Source: Bimastos eiseni (Eukaryota > Annelida > Clitellata > Crassiclitellata > Lumbricidae). From it: 64,000 nucleotides of DNA. The stretch is from positions 54,117,862-54,181,861 of the forward strand of contig OY365806.1 in the NCBI GenBank assembly GCA_959347315.1, read 5' to 3'. Positions 21,954-33,120 of the stretch are shown here, in pieces. Made by a program: the position numbers and the translations under genes. The number at the start of each line of letters is the position of its first letter. Within the stretch, counting starts at the first letter, position 1. The notes below the pieces were generated by a model, which was not told where the DNA came from, searched no databases, and saw nothing but the letters and a program-made list of their open reading frames with translations.

Positions 21954-22440
21954 TCAGTTGGAGTTAACATAACATAACTGGGTTTTAGGTGGTTCAATAG
22001 ACCTGTGGCCTGTGTGAGAAGCACCCCTATAGTACACATCTCTGTATCCCAAAGTCCCTAGCCAGGCCTTGAAGCTGTTTATTGTCCCTTCACTCAGGTC
22101 GCTCCACGCATTCACCACCCTGCTGCTGAAGAATCTTTGTTTGATTGTTCCTTCTGGTTTCTTATGGACTTTATGCATGTGTCCTCTTAAACCACCTCTG
22201 TCAGCCAGTTGGAAGAACCTCGATTGTGTTGTTATCACCTTGCTTGTTATGATCTTGTACATCTTGATTAGATCTCCTCTTTTTCTTCTTCTGTCCACAC
22301 TTCTTTAATCTCTCCTCATATGTCAATGTTCTGTATCATCTTTGTAGCTCTCCTCTGCATCTTTTCCAGCACCTCCTTGTCCTGTTTCGTGTATGGGCAC
22401 CACACTTGCACGCAGTACTCCTAAGTGTGGTCTGAATGGT
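21954..22440 (-). mobile_element. 3' coding end of a CR1-like LINE
   Basis: The frame reads DRRRKRGDLIKMYKIITSK and then RFFSSRVVNAWSDL to a stop. Upstream in another frame, VWCPYTKQDKEVLEKMQRRA is visible, so the fragment is frameshifted. 'RRKRGDLI..YKI' and 'FF..RVVNAWN.LP' are characteristic of Jockey/CR1 reverse-transcriptase C-termini. Confidence 0.85.
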
Positions 22441-23280
22441 GATTTATATAGGCTTAGAATAATATTCTTGTTTCTGCTGACTATCGTTCTTCTTATTTCA
22501 TCCCAAAACTTTATTTGCTATGCTTGCTGCTTCAGTGCATTGTCTTGATGGTGTGGTGCTTTTAGGTCTTTTTCCACCTACGTTAATTAGGCATCAGTCA
22601 GATACAGAATATACGCTAGACAGCATGAGAGTCAGTCAAAACTAGTTGGAAGTCAGTCAGGGTTAATTTTTCTGATTTTAGTTTGAAGATAGACAGAATA
22701 TAAGGTTCCGAGAGAAGTTCCACGGGTCGATCACCGAACCCCGACTGCATTCAACTTGTCCGACCGGTCATGACCTCTCTACCGCTGCAATACAACCGCC
22801 TCACCTGATCCCTCCATCATCCATTGAACTCGTCATCCCTTGACTTAAGAAGTGCCTTGCAAACTCAGGAAGCCAGTGCAGCCTTCGTTTTTCCTCTGTC
22901 ATTGTGAACTATTACGATCGAGGTAGTGATCTATAGACAGTGCTGTTCACAATTTTGGCCTAGTTTAGAAGACACTAGTGGATTTGGACCCATACTTTTC
23001 GATACAGATGTCTTTCCCTTTGTCATTGGAGCAACTCCCACCCCCCATTTTAACTGACAGACAGACAAATAATATTCATGGATGAAGAATAGATTGAACC
23101 AACACTGACATGTAGCATAGAACAGAATGGCTAAACTGCAAATAATAACAGATTTTTAACGATATTATTATTAATTAAAAAATTTACTTCTCCCAATTTT
23201 TCACCGAGATCCCCCCTATTTCTTCGATGGAGAATTCGCTCCAAGGTTTCTATGGTGTATATATATATATATATATAGAC
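22441..23280. other. No gene recognised
   Basis: The first 100 bases may continue the LINE upstream. The remainder ends in an (AT)n tract at 23256-23277, which overlaps the TSD of the next hAT. Confidence 0.3.
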
Positions 23281-23439
23281 TAGGCTGACCAGATATTGGA
23301 AACGAAAAACCAGGACACTTCAATCAGATATAAATTTGTGATGTTGTCAATAATTACAATAAAACTTGCACAAATATTTATTTTATGCTTGATACATTAT
23401 ATTGGAAGAACAGTTACTGAAAGGTTTTATTGCTAATCA

Positions 23440-23676
23440 TGCTTTTAAATTTAAATTCTAAATTTATCAAACCAGTCACTCAAATTTTGGCACCTGCATG
23501 TATGCTTCATAATAGTTTTTTCTGCTAATATTCTGTCATAAAATTTAATGCATGTTTCTTTCCTATTCACTTTCACTATCATAACAGCTTCAAGAGTTTA
23601 TTCTAATAATCGACTTTTTTGATCTGACCAATAAGAGTTCATCAGTGAGAAAACTCGCTCAACTGGAGCATAGTAT
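23440..23676 (-). pseudogene. hAT transposase C-terminal fragment
   Basis: The minus strand reads YYAPVERVFSLMNSYWSDQK and SRLLE, then a stop, then EAVMIVKVNRKE. 'ERVFSLMN' is the hallmark of the hAT dimerisation region. The N-terminal side is cut by the insertion at 23677. Confidence 0.8.
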
Positions 23677-24326
23677 GGGACCATCCACATATTACGTATG
23701 CAGCAGGGGCATCCACATAGGGGGGTCCAGAGGCAAATGCCTCCAATTTTAGGTAGGGGTGGATAATTTTTAAGTCTTAGGGGGGGGGGAATATCTTGCC
23801 TTCCTAACACTGGTGACCGGGGGTTTGCCTCCATCACTCAGAGGGGATTGACGCCCCTGGGGTATGCAGCGAGGGGGAGGGGTTTTGAATTTCGGCGATT
23901 TTGCGTACGGGCGCATACGGTGGGGGGAAAGGGGAACCGAAAATATGTACGTACGCAAAAATGACTCTGATTATGACGTCCACAATATGAAATATTAAAA
24001 TCAGAACTGTAAACCCAATCACAGACTGTTTAATCAATTTTATGTAGCATTAACACTTTTCAAAATGCAAGTGTTGTTAGTGCTTGATTACTTCAAAACA
24101 GTTAACAAATTTAAGCTGTTAATTATGATGCTTAACAAAAATAAATAGCCCGTGGTAAAATCAATGTCCTATAGATGTCTTTAGCCATTTAACCTTTGCA
24201 ATAGGGGAGGAGTAGAGCTCAGATGTACGTACGCAGAGGGGGGTCCACGAATTGCACGCGGTGCAACAGAGGAGGGAGGGGTAAGAAAATCCGAGTTTTT
24301 TGCGTGTATAATATATGGATGGGCCC
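23677..24326. mobile_element. PIF/Harbinger-like non-autonomous element
   Basis: The ends GGGACCATCCACATAT and ATATATGGATGGGCCC are inverted repeats. The flanking trinucleotides TAT and TAA are compatible with a mutated 3-bp TWA target. A relative at 52608-53624 has matching TTA flanks. Superfamily assignment rests on TIR and TSD only. Confidence 0.6.
23704..23861. mobile_element. 158-bp hAT MITE
   Basis: It starts CAGGGGCATCCACATA and ends GATTGACGCCCCTG(GG). An 8-bp GTATGCAG copy lies on each side (23696-23703, 23862-23869). It sits inside the Harbinger-like element, and its relative at 18204-18324 is truncated. Confidence 0.8.
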
Positions 24327-24581
24327 TAATAAAAACCGGAAGAGGTATTATGCATGGTAATAAATAAAAGTGAAGTTAAAAATGAATTTACTCGCCAGAT
24401 GCCAGTAGTAAAATCAAGGAGACGTTGATAAGTCAGGTCAGTTTTTAAAAACCGTGACATTTTTAAGGTTTGGCCTACCTTTCCCGGCAGCCGGGACAGC
24501 TAGCAGAAACTCAGGACTGTCCCGGGAAAAGCGGGATGTCTGCTCAGCCTAATATAGACGCCTCTGCTATCAGATGAAAGT

Positions 24582-24583
24582 GC

Positions 24584-24608
<25 letters not shown>
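24582..24608. repeat. (AT)n microsatellite
   Basis: A short alternating AT tract. Confidence 0.85.
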
Positions 24609-24614
<6 letters not shown>

Positions 24615-26100
24615 GTTGGAACTACGTCATAGCCTAGCGACCGTGAATGTTTATAATTATGATGATGAGATATTCGTTTATTTAGAAATAACACAATCAC
24701 CTCTGAGTAGATATCTTGAAGGGGCACTATATCAAGTATTTATGATTGATTGATTAAATCTGATAATAACGCAGACATACTTATATGAGTGACAATGAAC
24801 AATAGTAGTAGCTAGAATTAATAAAAGTGTAGTAAATGTTTTTTGTATAATGATTGAACCATGTGAATAGCGCACACACTGACACTTTGGAATAGAACAG
24901 AATGGCTCAACTGCAAATAAAAAAGATTATAAATGGTTTTATTATTATTTTTAAAATGTTCTTCTCCCAGTTTCTCAAACCAAAAAATCATAAATTGAGT
25001 CGTCTTTGGGTGGGGGACATGGTTGTGTGTTTTAGGTCTTAATTGGTGATTGGTGTGGGGTCAGAGTGGAAATAGGAGTAGGTTTAAAAGTTTAAAAGTG
25101 GGTTTATAAATTTTATAAACCCACTTTTAACCATTTCCTGTTTACAATTTTAACAATTTCCTGTGCATAGCTTTAAACGCTCTTAAAATCAATTTTTTGT
25201 GACTTGTTTTGATACTGGTTTAAATAAAAATTATTTCACTTGAAAAAATTGTTTCGGTAGGCATTATCAAGATGTTTTATTTCATTTTCTATAGTATGTG
25301 TAAATAGTTTATATCTTTGCTTAAATGCCCAATTGTAGGCATAGTATACACTCTGTACCATACGCTATTAAATAGGTGGAGTTGTACCGCGAACTTATCG
25401 ATAATCGATAGTGCAATATTAAACCAATTGATTCTGTGATATTGTAATCCTCATTTCTAGTGCACAACAGGAGGGGAAAAAATTTAGTTTTTAGATAGGA
25501 TTTATGTCACTACCATGTATTATCATGCTGTATTAGTAGGTCTACATGTAGATACCTGGTGACAATCGTAGACTCCCCAATTAGTTACCGTAATTAATAC
25601 AAGTGCATTTAGCGTCATTAAAAATCCGATTATTAAGCCAATTAAGCCTTCTATAAATGTTAAAGGGTTTTAATATGGTTTGAACTCCTTTAAAGGTATG
25701 CTGTCTTCATGCTGTATTAGTGAACTTTATTAATGCATCATGGATTTCTAGTATTAAATGATTAATGTGCTAATTTGCATAGCATAGTAACTGAATTACA
25801 GTACTAACTAACATAATCTAGTCACTATTAACGCGCTAACTAACATTGTATTGTTATAAAAGTTTAAAATTGTGCAATACAATTATGTCGATTGTATGTC
25901 TTTTAATGTGCTTATAGACTGGGGTGGGGTAGGGGTAGGTTGCATGTCTGTTATATAATATACAGGTAGGGGGTCACAGCTGCTGTTATATAACGTTATT
26001 AGGGGTAGGGGGTGGGTCAAAAATTGAGGTTTTTGCGTTATATAATATGTGAACGGCCTCAAAGAAGTTTGGCATCTGCTATGTTTGCAAGGTCAGAGAC
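24609..26100. other. No gene; Harbinger-like 3' end near 25950-26058
   Basis: No exon is visible. A strong palindrome (GTGGGTTTATAAA/TTTATAAACCCAC) lies near 25098-25126. The 26040 region, ATATGTGAACGGCC, resembles the termini of the Harbinger-like elements, but the other end was not located. Confidence 0.4.
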
Positions 26101-26169
26101 TATTGGGAAGGATTGTTCTAAGTAATCTAGGCGTTTGGCCTTATTAGGATTCTTTCCAGGCATTCTTTA

Positions 26170-26406
26170 TCAGATGCTAGGGTTAGACCCTGCCAGAATG
26201 GGAGGCATATAACAACTTAGCGTTGGTAGTGTAGTGGCTTTGGTTATGTAATGAATGGAAGAGGAAGAAAATCCATGTGACTTAAGTTTTCTGATAGCAT
26301 AAAAAGAGGAGGAGCAAGTAGATGGGAGGTGGTAAATGTGAGCCATGATTTTAAGGTTTTCTTGGAGGAAGACACCCAGTATTTTTAAAGTTTCAACACG
26401 TGTCAT
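26170..26406 (-). pseudogene. LINE reverse-transcriptase fragment
   Basis: The frame reads ETLKILGVFLQENLKIMAHI, then SCSSSFYAIRKLKSHGF (preceded by T). This is the 'LGV.L....HV..L...CSSSLYALR.LR.HG' stretch of CR1/I-group LINEs downstream of the polymerase core. It is an isolated fragment. Confidence 0.8.
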
Positions 26407-27070
26407 ACCAGGTATTTGAGGGGAGGGGATGATTTTTGTCTAGGGTGGAAAAATGATCATTTCTTTAGATTTAGAACTATTGAACTAATACTCTCAATCT
26501 AAATCTGGGCAGTAACCCAAATTTAGAGTATTTCAGATAGATTGGATAGTCTGCCTTTTAGGAGGAGTTGTATATGATAGATATGATGGCTGTAGAGGTG
26601 GATCTGGTGGGTCTGAAAGCAAATTGATCAGATATTAGAGAAGATTCAAGAGGAGGCTGAGTAAATGTGAGATAATAAGTCTATAAACTATAAATGTTAA
26701 TACGGAATGTTTGAACTGCCACCATCGAGACCCTAATGATTAAAACGGACTAAAGTCCGTCAATTTTCGTAGTCCTTGTGGTGGATAATATGGTGTAGTA
26801 AGATCGTTGCGATCTGTAGGATTTGAGTATATGTGATCTCAACCCACGAACTGCAGAGGTCGATTGGACATGAAGCGCGTGCTTAACTGCACACTCGCAA
26901 TATGTATGTGACGCTGGAAAGGGAATAAAAATATGCACATCAATTTGACGCAGTTTTTTATTTCATCTTATTTGTTTTACCTGAATAATTGTACACTGTA
27001 GAGTTTGGGCCAATATTAGTAAACCCTCACGTTTTTTGCTGAAATTTTTAAAATTACAGTGAAGACTTTG
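26407..27070. other. Nothing recognised
   Basis: Upstream continuation of the LINE is possible in 26407-26700. No coding signal was seen in the rest. Confidence 0.3.
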
Positions 27071-27071
27071 A

Positions 27072-27832
27072 AGATACAAGAATTATAACACAGATGAATA
27101 CAGTGCAAAACACAAGAATTATAACACAGATGAATACAGTGCAAAACACAAGAATTATAACACAGATGAATACAGTGCAAAACACAAGAATTATAACACA
27201 GATGAATACAGTGCAAAACACAAGAATTATAACACAGATGAATACAGTGCAAAACACAAGAATTATAACACAGATGAATACAGTGCAAAACACAAGAATT
27301 ATAACACAGATGAATACAGTGCAAAACACAAGAATTATAACACAGATGAATACAGTGCAAAACACAAGAATTATAACACAGATGAAGACAGTGCAAAACA
27401 CAAGAATTATAACACAGATGAAGACAGTGCAAAACACAAGAATTATAACACAGATGAATACAGTGCAAAACACAAGAATTATAACACAGATGAATACAGT
27501 GCAAAACACAAGAATTATAACACAGATGAATACAGTGCAAAACACAAGAATTATAACACAGATGAAGACAGTGCAAAACACAAGAATTATAACACAGATG
27601 AATACAGTGCAAAACACAAGAATTATAACACAGATGAAGACAGTGCAAATCACAAGAATTATAACACAGATGAATACAGTGCAAAACACAAGAATTATAA
27701 CACAGATGAAGACAGTGCAAATCACAAGAATTATAACACAGATGAATACAGTGCAAAAACACAAGAATTATAATACAGATGAATACAGTGCAAAAACACA
27801 AGAATTATAACACAGATGAAGACAGTGCAAAA
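27072..27832. repeat. 36-bp minisatellite, about 21 copies
   Basis: The unit of 36 bp reads AGAATTATAACACAGATGAA then TACAGTGCAAAACACA. Variation is mostly a T/G change (GAATACAG or GAAGACAG), an A/T change (AAACAC or AATCAC) and one inserted A near the right edge. Because 36 is a multiple of three and the unit lacks stops in several frames, long repetitive open frames appear on both strands. They are not evidence of a gene. Confidence 0.97.
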
Positions 27833-28431
27833 ACACTTGAGATGAAAATGGATAGGATGAAATATTGCTTAGTACGTCAATGTGTTTTAATGTTAAATTA
27901 TTCTCATAAAGCGAAAGTGGTAAGTTAAAGATATCAGTTATCACGAAAATGATTTTCGGACCCATGAATATATAATATATATGCAATGTTGAATTATTCC
28001 ATGATGAACTTTGCACATATCAGGTGCGCTAAGACTTCAGCTTCGAACCTTACATACAGTAGTTTGACATCGTCAGTAGTTATATATTGAGGAGGCTAAC
28101 AATTGAGGTCACTCCAAAAACCTGGACTGTTCTTCCCCAGATGAAACAAAAATACCCAGTAATAGACCGTGTATGTGGTATGTATGCCCCAGAGTGGAGT
28201 CCACATCCTGATGCAGCCATATAGGCTAAGAAAACTTGCAAACAAAATACCTTTTAAACATACGAACTCTGTTTGGAAATTTCTAGTGCCTTTTAAGAGC
28301 CTCTTGAATGCCGATTCATTTTATCTAGCAGATCTAAAGGAATGTGACTTGAGCTGCGATGTATTGAAAATGTATTGAAAATGGTCAATTTGTTATTAGC
28401 TAAAGTGTTTTCACAATTTGCTTTGCAGATT

Positions 28432-28546
28432 TGATGACTTGTACAAACTCGTCATGAGCTGCACTGATGGGGAGACTGGCCAGCTGCGGGAAACTCTCTT
28501 TTGTAAATCAGTGTCAAATTACTTTGATGAGAACGAACAGTCGTAA
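28432..28546 (+). CDS. Probable terminal exon of an unnamed gene
   Basis: A pyrimidine-rich TTTGCTTTGCAG acceptor precedes an open frame that reads FDDLYKLVMSCTDGETGQL and RETLFCKSVSNYFDENEQS, ending in TAA at 28544-28546. The composition looks like real protein: amphipathic, no low complexity, an acidic end. The codon phase at the start is probably one base plus codons. I do not recognise the family. The segment before it (27833-28431) contains no matching exon that I can support. It could be the last exon of a plus-strand gene whose other exons lie among the repeats upstream. Confidence 0.45.
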
Positions 28547-28879
28547 ATTGCACTTGAGCCAAACCAGAGACAAAAGAGACTGTTGAAAACTGTTCAGTTT
28601 AAAAAAATGGTTTTAGTTTGCATCCAGTCAATGACTTACATACAAACTTTAATTGATAAGTGTATTTATTATTCAAAAAGTTGAACCAGCAGACATTTAA
28701 GCCAAGCACAATGTACAAAACAAAGTTCAGTTAATTGGATGTAAATCTATTTAAACGTTTCCTTCGTAGGTCGTCTGTGTTAGGGAAGGCATTGATGTCA
28801 GGATAACGTCTGCTAGCTCCATCTGTTCCCCCTCTCTGACTTCCTAAACAGACAATTTAAGTAGTAGCATTATAGAGGT

Positions 28880-29119
28880 TAGAATGGAGTTTGTATGTGT
28901 AGGATTATTTATGGACCATATCACTTTAATGAGCACTTTAATGATGCTGTTATCTTCTTGCCTGTCATGATCTTCTTCTGTCCAATGTCTCCTCTCATTG
29001 CCAAATCCATTTTCTGTTCCTTTCTCATTTGCCTCTATAAGGGCACTTTCGTCTCCAATCCTTACCATGACTTCATTTGTTTTATGTTCCTTCCTAAAAA
29101 AAATACTGAAGCATTTCAT
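28880..29119 (-). pseudogene. LINE C-terminal fragment (RTE-like), degraded
   Basis: The minus-strand frame reads NEVMVRIGDESALIEANEKG and later EEDHDRQEDNSI. It resembles the 'NE.VL.R.G....L......R' region after the reverse transcriptase in RTE-type LINEs. The match is weak and heavily mutated. Confidence 0.4.
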
Positions 29120-29284
29120 CCATTACTCGAACAATCATGCTTCCTTTAAAAAGTGTCGAAGGGTCATTCCAAATCAAACAAACCAGACTTGTACACCACA
29201 CCCTCTGCATTTTGCTGAATTGTTTACATGAAGTAAACGCACAGTCAGGAATAACAGTGACAATTTTAGCAGAATATTGCAAAC

Positions 29285-29902
29285 TTTATTTAGCCGATTA
29301 TTTTGACGATTATTTCAACGTGTTTCCCAAGATGTCCAGTTCCAAAAGATAGACCTACTGCTACTGCCTATTGTTGTGAAACAAGCAAAACACTTGCTCT
29401 GTAGGAGACGTATGCATGTAGTTGGGGGCTAATCCTAGGCAGTTAATACAGATTATTCACACCGCCCGCCGTCGAACTGTGACCAGGGTAATTAAAGGCA
29501 TGTATTCATTAGGCATGCCTCCACATGTATATTCATCCGTTTCTCTGTTGAATTGGCCAGCCGCTCCTTGGCTTGAATTGGTCAGCCATTCCTTGGCCCA
29601 TAAGCAGGCACTATGACTCACTCTGCACAAGACCTATGTTGACTCATTCCCACGGTCTATACTAGCACAGTGGGTGGTCTCACCACTGGTCTGAAGAAGC
29701 CATTGGCTCGACGACACGATATGGGAACGGAACGAAATGCTGTTTTTCACAAACCCAGTGATGTTGCTGTCGTCTTTTTGCTTTTATAGACTGAAAATAA
29801 TATTATAAAATAAAAAAATAATTTTTAATATCGGCGCCGATCATGTTGCCGATATCCGATACTGCCGATATCTCTATAGGCCAATTAATCGGTACAGCTC
29901 TA
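29285..29902 (-). mobile_element. TAGAGCT-family element, left end truncated
   Basis: It ends with CCAATTAATCGGTACAGCTC then TA, the inverted-repeat terminus of this family. It shares internal sequence (TGTTTCCCAAGATGTCCA, ACTTGCTCTGTAGGAGA) with the copies at 35226-35955 and 52865-53605. The opposite terminus is not recognisable. Confidence 0.7.
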
Positions 29903-30289
29903 ATTAATTTTTTAATTTAATAAGCATAAAACAGTTTTCAGAAACACAACATGATCCACCAAGTCTGAACTATTATATCTCGGCCAGGAAATGGACAAGC
30001 GGGGAAAAAGAGTTTCATAACAAATCCGTTTGTCGTATTTTTTTATGTGTTATTTGTGGTTTTTAATTTATAAATTTGTAAATATTGCACAGAGGCCAAT
30101 TCCCACACAAATTCCAGACATCATATCGGCAGGCAGGAATGATATATAGTAATACTTATAATGCTTATTTATTGAGGGTTCCCATGAGCAGTGTTGTGGC
30201 TACCCTTGAGGTGAAGAGACACGTGCCTCCCCTCAGTTATTTGATCATTTTTATTTTAATATTGTTTTTCCATTAAATGAAATAACTTG

Positions 30290-30640
30290 AGATTTGCTGA
30301 TGACTTAGACCTAATAGAAGAGAGCTGTAAAGCATTACAAGGAAGTGTTTGCTTATTGGATAGAGCAGGAAGAGATGCCAGTCTGAATATAAACATTGGA
30401 AAGACAAAAACACTCATGTTTGGAAAGAATTACATATAAAAGGAAATTATAATTGGAAACGAAATAATTGAAAATGTTACAGTGTTCATATACCTGGGGA
30501 GCCTAATGACTTCGGACAACAACTGCACAATGGAAATAAAGGGAAGAATTAATCAAGTGAAAGGAGTGATGGCAGGCCTCAACACCATACGGAGAAGTAA
30601 GACAATAAGATACAATAACTAACTGAGGATACTAAAAACA
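30290..30640 (+). pseudogene. LINE reverse-transcriptase fragment
   Basis: It contains the catalytic motif RFADDLDLIEE, then LNINIGKTKTLMFGK, and after a frame change VTVFIYLGSLMTSDNNCTME. This is the conserved FADD box and the following K-T and 'YLGS' motifs. Broken in frame and truncated at both ends. Confidence 0.8.
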
Positions 30641-30699
30641 TGTGCATTAATAATTTTGTAGTGGTACGAGTTCCCCATGTGATAATCGTTGCATAAACT

Positions 30700-31256
30700 T
30701 GCATTAGCCTACTGCATGTAATGCAATGTAAATCCTTGAAAATTTCTCATCGCCCACAAAAGCCACGTCGGGGATACCAGCTTTTTCTCCGGCACTATAC
30801 CAAATCAAGTCTGCAACAGCCAAGTCTCTTGTTTCGTTCCGGTGAGAGGTCGAAATCCTGAGGTCAAGCCGAGGAGACAGCATGGCGTTACAATGGTAAT
30901 TGGTGATCAGGGTGGTCCTATGGTTGTGTAGGAGTAGAATCCAAATAGGACAGCTTGAAGAGTTCCATTTTGAGTTGTGAGTGGAAAGTAGCTGGAGAGT
31001 GAAAGCGGACGAGAGACACAATTTGGAGGTGAAATATGGATGTTTTTGGGAGACCGCACCAAAGAGCTGGTGCAGCACGGACTATAGGTAGTGGTTGCAC
31101 AATCTTAGGATGAGACTGGAGGCCGGGATAGAAAAATAAATGATGATGAGCGAGTAGAGGCAGGCAATTGGATGGTGAGTAGGTGACGAATGTAAGAGGA
31201 TTGAGAGGTTTGAAGTGAGTTGTAGGTGATATATAACATTCTTTTACTGGATGCAC
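30700..31256 (-). pseudogene. LINE 3' coding remnant
   Basis: The frame reads VRAAPALWCGLPKTSIFHLQ and then ATFHSQLKMELFKLSY. It mirrors the 'SVAAPTLWNSLP...F...LKTHLF' end of CR1/Jockey LINEs, with substitutions. Confidence 0.6.
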
Positions 31257-31689
31257 TTAGTGACTTTTAGCCAATGAAGTGATTTCAGAACAGAGATTAT
31301 ATTAAGGCTGTGTTTGGGATTATTGTAACAATGTTATTTACAAAATCGTGGGGTTAGGGAGGAGATACAGTAGCCCTTCTCCTACCCCATCATATCCAAT
31401 CTGCCTCCCCTTACCTCTAATCCTAGAAATGCCAATGTTCATGAGACATATAGTTAGTGCCTGATTAGGTTCATTATGTCTGCATTTCCCAAGGACATTT
31501 TCCTTCCTCCAATCAAATGGGGTTTACTGCTTGCCAAAAAGTGACAACCTTGATATATTCTGCTAAATCTGTTAAAGTTATTCCTAATTTTACATGTACT
31601 TAATGTAAAAAACATTTTTGAAAAATCAAATGGTGGGGTGGCAAATTTAGTTATTTTGGTGGTAAATTTGATGTGGAATAAACCTGAAG

Positions 31690-32612
31690 CATTCACCCAC
31701 TATTCTAATGGTCATCCTTTGTTTAAAAAGTGCTGAATCTTTCACCCATTATTCTAATGATCATCCTTTCTTTAAAAAGTGCAGAATCTTTCACCCATTA
31801 TTCTAACGGTCATTCTATCTTTATAAAGTGCTGAATCTTTCACCCATTATTCAAATGAGCATCCTTTCTTTAAAAAGTGCTGAAGCATTCACCCATTATT
31901 CTAATGATCATACTTTCTCTAAAAAGTGCTGAAGCATTCACCCATTATTCTAATGATCATCCTTTCTTTAAAAAGTGCTGAAGCATTCACCCATTATTCT
32001 AATATTCATCCTTTCTCTAAAAAGTGCTGAAGCATTCACACATTATTCTAATATTCATCCTTTCTTTATAAAGTGCTCAATCTTTCACCCATTATTCTAA
32101 TGAACATTCTTTCTTTAAAAAGTGCTCAATCTTTCACCCATTATTCTAACGGTCATTCTTTCTTTATAAAGTGCTGAATCTTTCATCCATTATTCTAATG
32201 ATCATCTTTTCTTTAAAAAGTGCTGAAGCATTCACCCATTATTCAAATGAGCATCCTTTCTTTAAACAGTCCTGAAGCATTCTGCCATTATTCTAATGGT
32301 CATCCTTTCTTTAAAAAGTGCTGAAGCATTCACACATTATTCTAATGATCATCCTTTCTCTAAAAAGTGCTGAAGCATTCACACATTATTCTAATATTCA
32401 TCCTTTCTTTATAAAGTCCTGAATCTTTCACCCATTATTCTAACGGTCATTCTTTCTTTATAAAGTGCTGAATCTTTCACCCATTATTCTAACGGTCATT
32501 CTTTCTTTATAAAGTGCTGAATCTTTCACCCATTATTCTAATGATCATCTCTCCTTTAAAGTGCTGAAGCATTCACCCATTATTCTAATAATCCTGTTTC
32601 CTTTTAAAAGTG
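31690..32612. repeat. 49-bp minisatellite, about 18-19 copies
   Basis: The unit is close to CACCCATTATTCTAATGATC, ATCCTTTCTTTAAAAAGTGC and TGAAGCATT. Two subtypes alternate (GAAGCATTC and GAATCTTTC), giving a higher-order texture. The array begins about 270 bp beyond the RHBDD1 stop codon on the gene's 3' side. Confidence 0.95.
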
Positions 32613-32878
32613 CTGACGTTTTTCCCAGAAACCGACCAGTAAACAGAATCTCATGCCCGATGGCAGTGTCAAATATCGTTCCCGAAGTATGGGAATCATA
32701 AACAGGCCAAAGTAAGCACCGTAAGAAAGTTAGAGGAACACAGATTTTAAGCCTGAGCTTACACGAGAGTGATGAATTTGAAGAGTGGACAAAACTGGCT
32801 AACAAATTAGAGACCAACAAAGGGACCAACCAACAAAGAAAGCACCAGAATCCTAGGATATAACCAGTTGACCTGGAG

Positions 32879-33120
32879 TCACAGATTCTGGTCAACACTG
32901 TCCATTTGTTTGAACAGCAGTGCAAGTGTATCCATACCTTGTCTGATGGATTCTTGCATGGCATGATTCATCTGCTCCCTTTCACTCATTCCACCTGTGT
33001 AAGTGCTGAAGTTGTCTCTCCTGCTCCTCATTTCTTCATCTGGCTGATCCCTTGTGCCACTCGTTCCTGCACCCCAGTTTCTCCGAGCGCTCCTTGTCAC
33101 GTCCGATGTTAATTCAGCTG
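32879..33120 (-). CDS. RHBDD1: RHBDD1 last exon (UIM-type C-terminus)
   Basis: The acceptor ATTCAG gives the two bases needed to complete the codon from exon 3. It reads AELTSDVTRSARRNWGAG, later YTGGMSEREQMNHAMQESIR, and stops at TGA 32879-32881. A GTATGG just after RQ could be an alternative donor, but the read-through end fits the expected total length. Confidence 0.8.

Larger units (their letters stand above)
23281..24551 (-). mobile_element. hAT element with two nested insertions
   Basis: The termini are TAGGCTGACCAGATATT and the complement of TAGGCTGAGCAGACATCC, with a perfect 8-bp TSD ATATAGAC (23273-23280, 24552-24559). Only the C-terminal end of its transposase remains. It was invaded by a Harbinger-like element (23677-24326), which itself received a hAT MITE (23704-23861). 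Confidence 0.9.

Noticed and set aside
27016..27810. Long open frames of 236-261 codons on both strands with repeated 12-residue peptides
   Set aside because: They arise from a 36-bp tandem repeat without stops in several frames. There is no start context, splice structure or conserved domain.
27072..27832. Possible CRISPR-like array of regularly spaced repeats
   Set aside because: The units are contiguous tandem copies with no unique spacers, in an animal genome.
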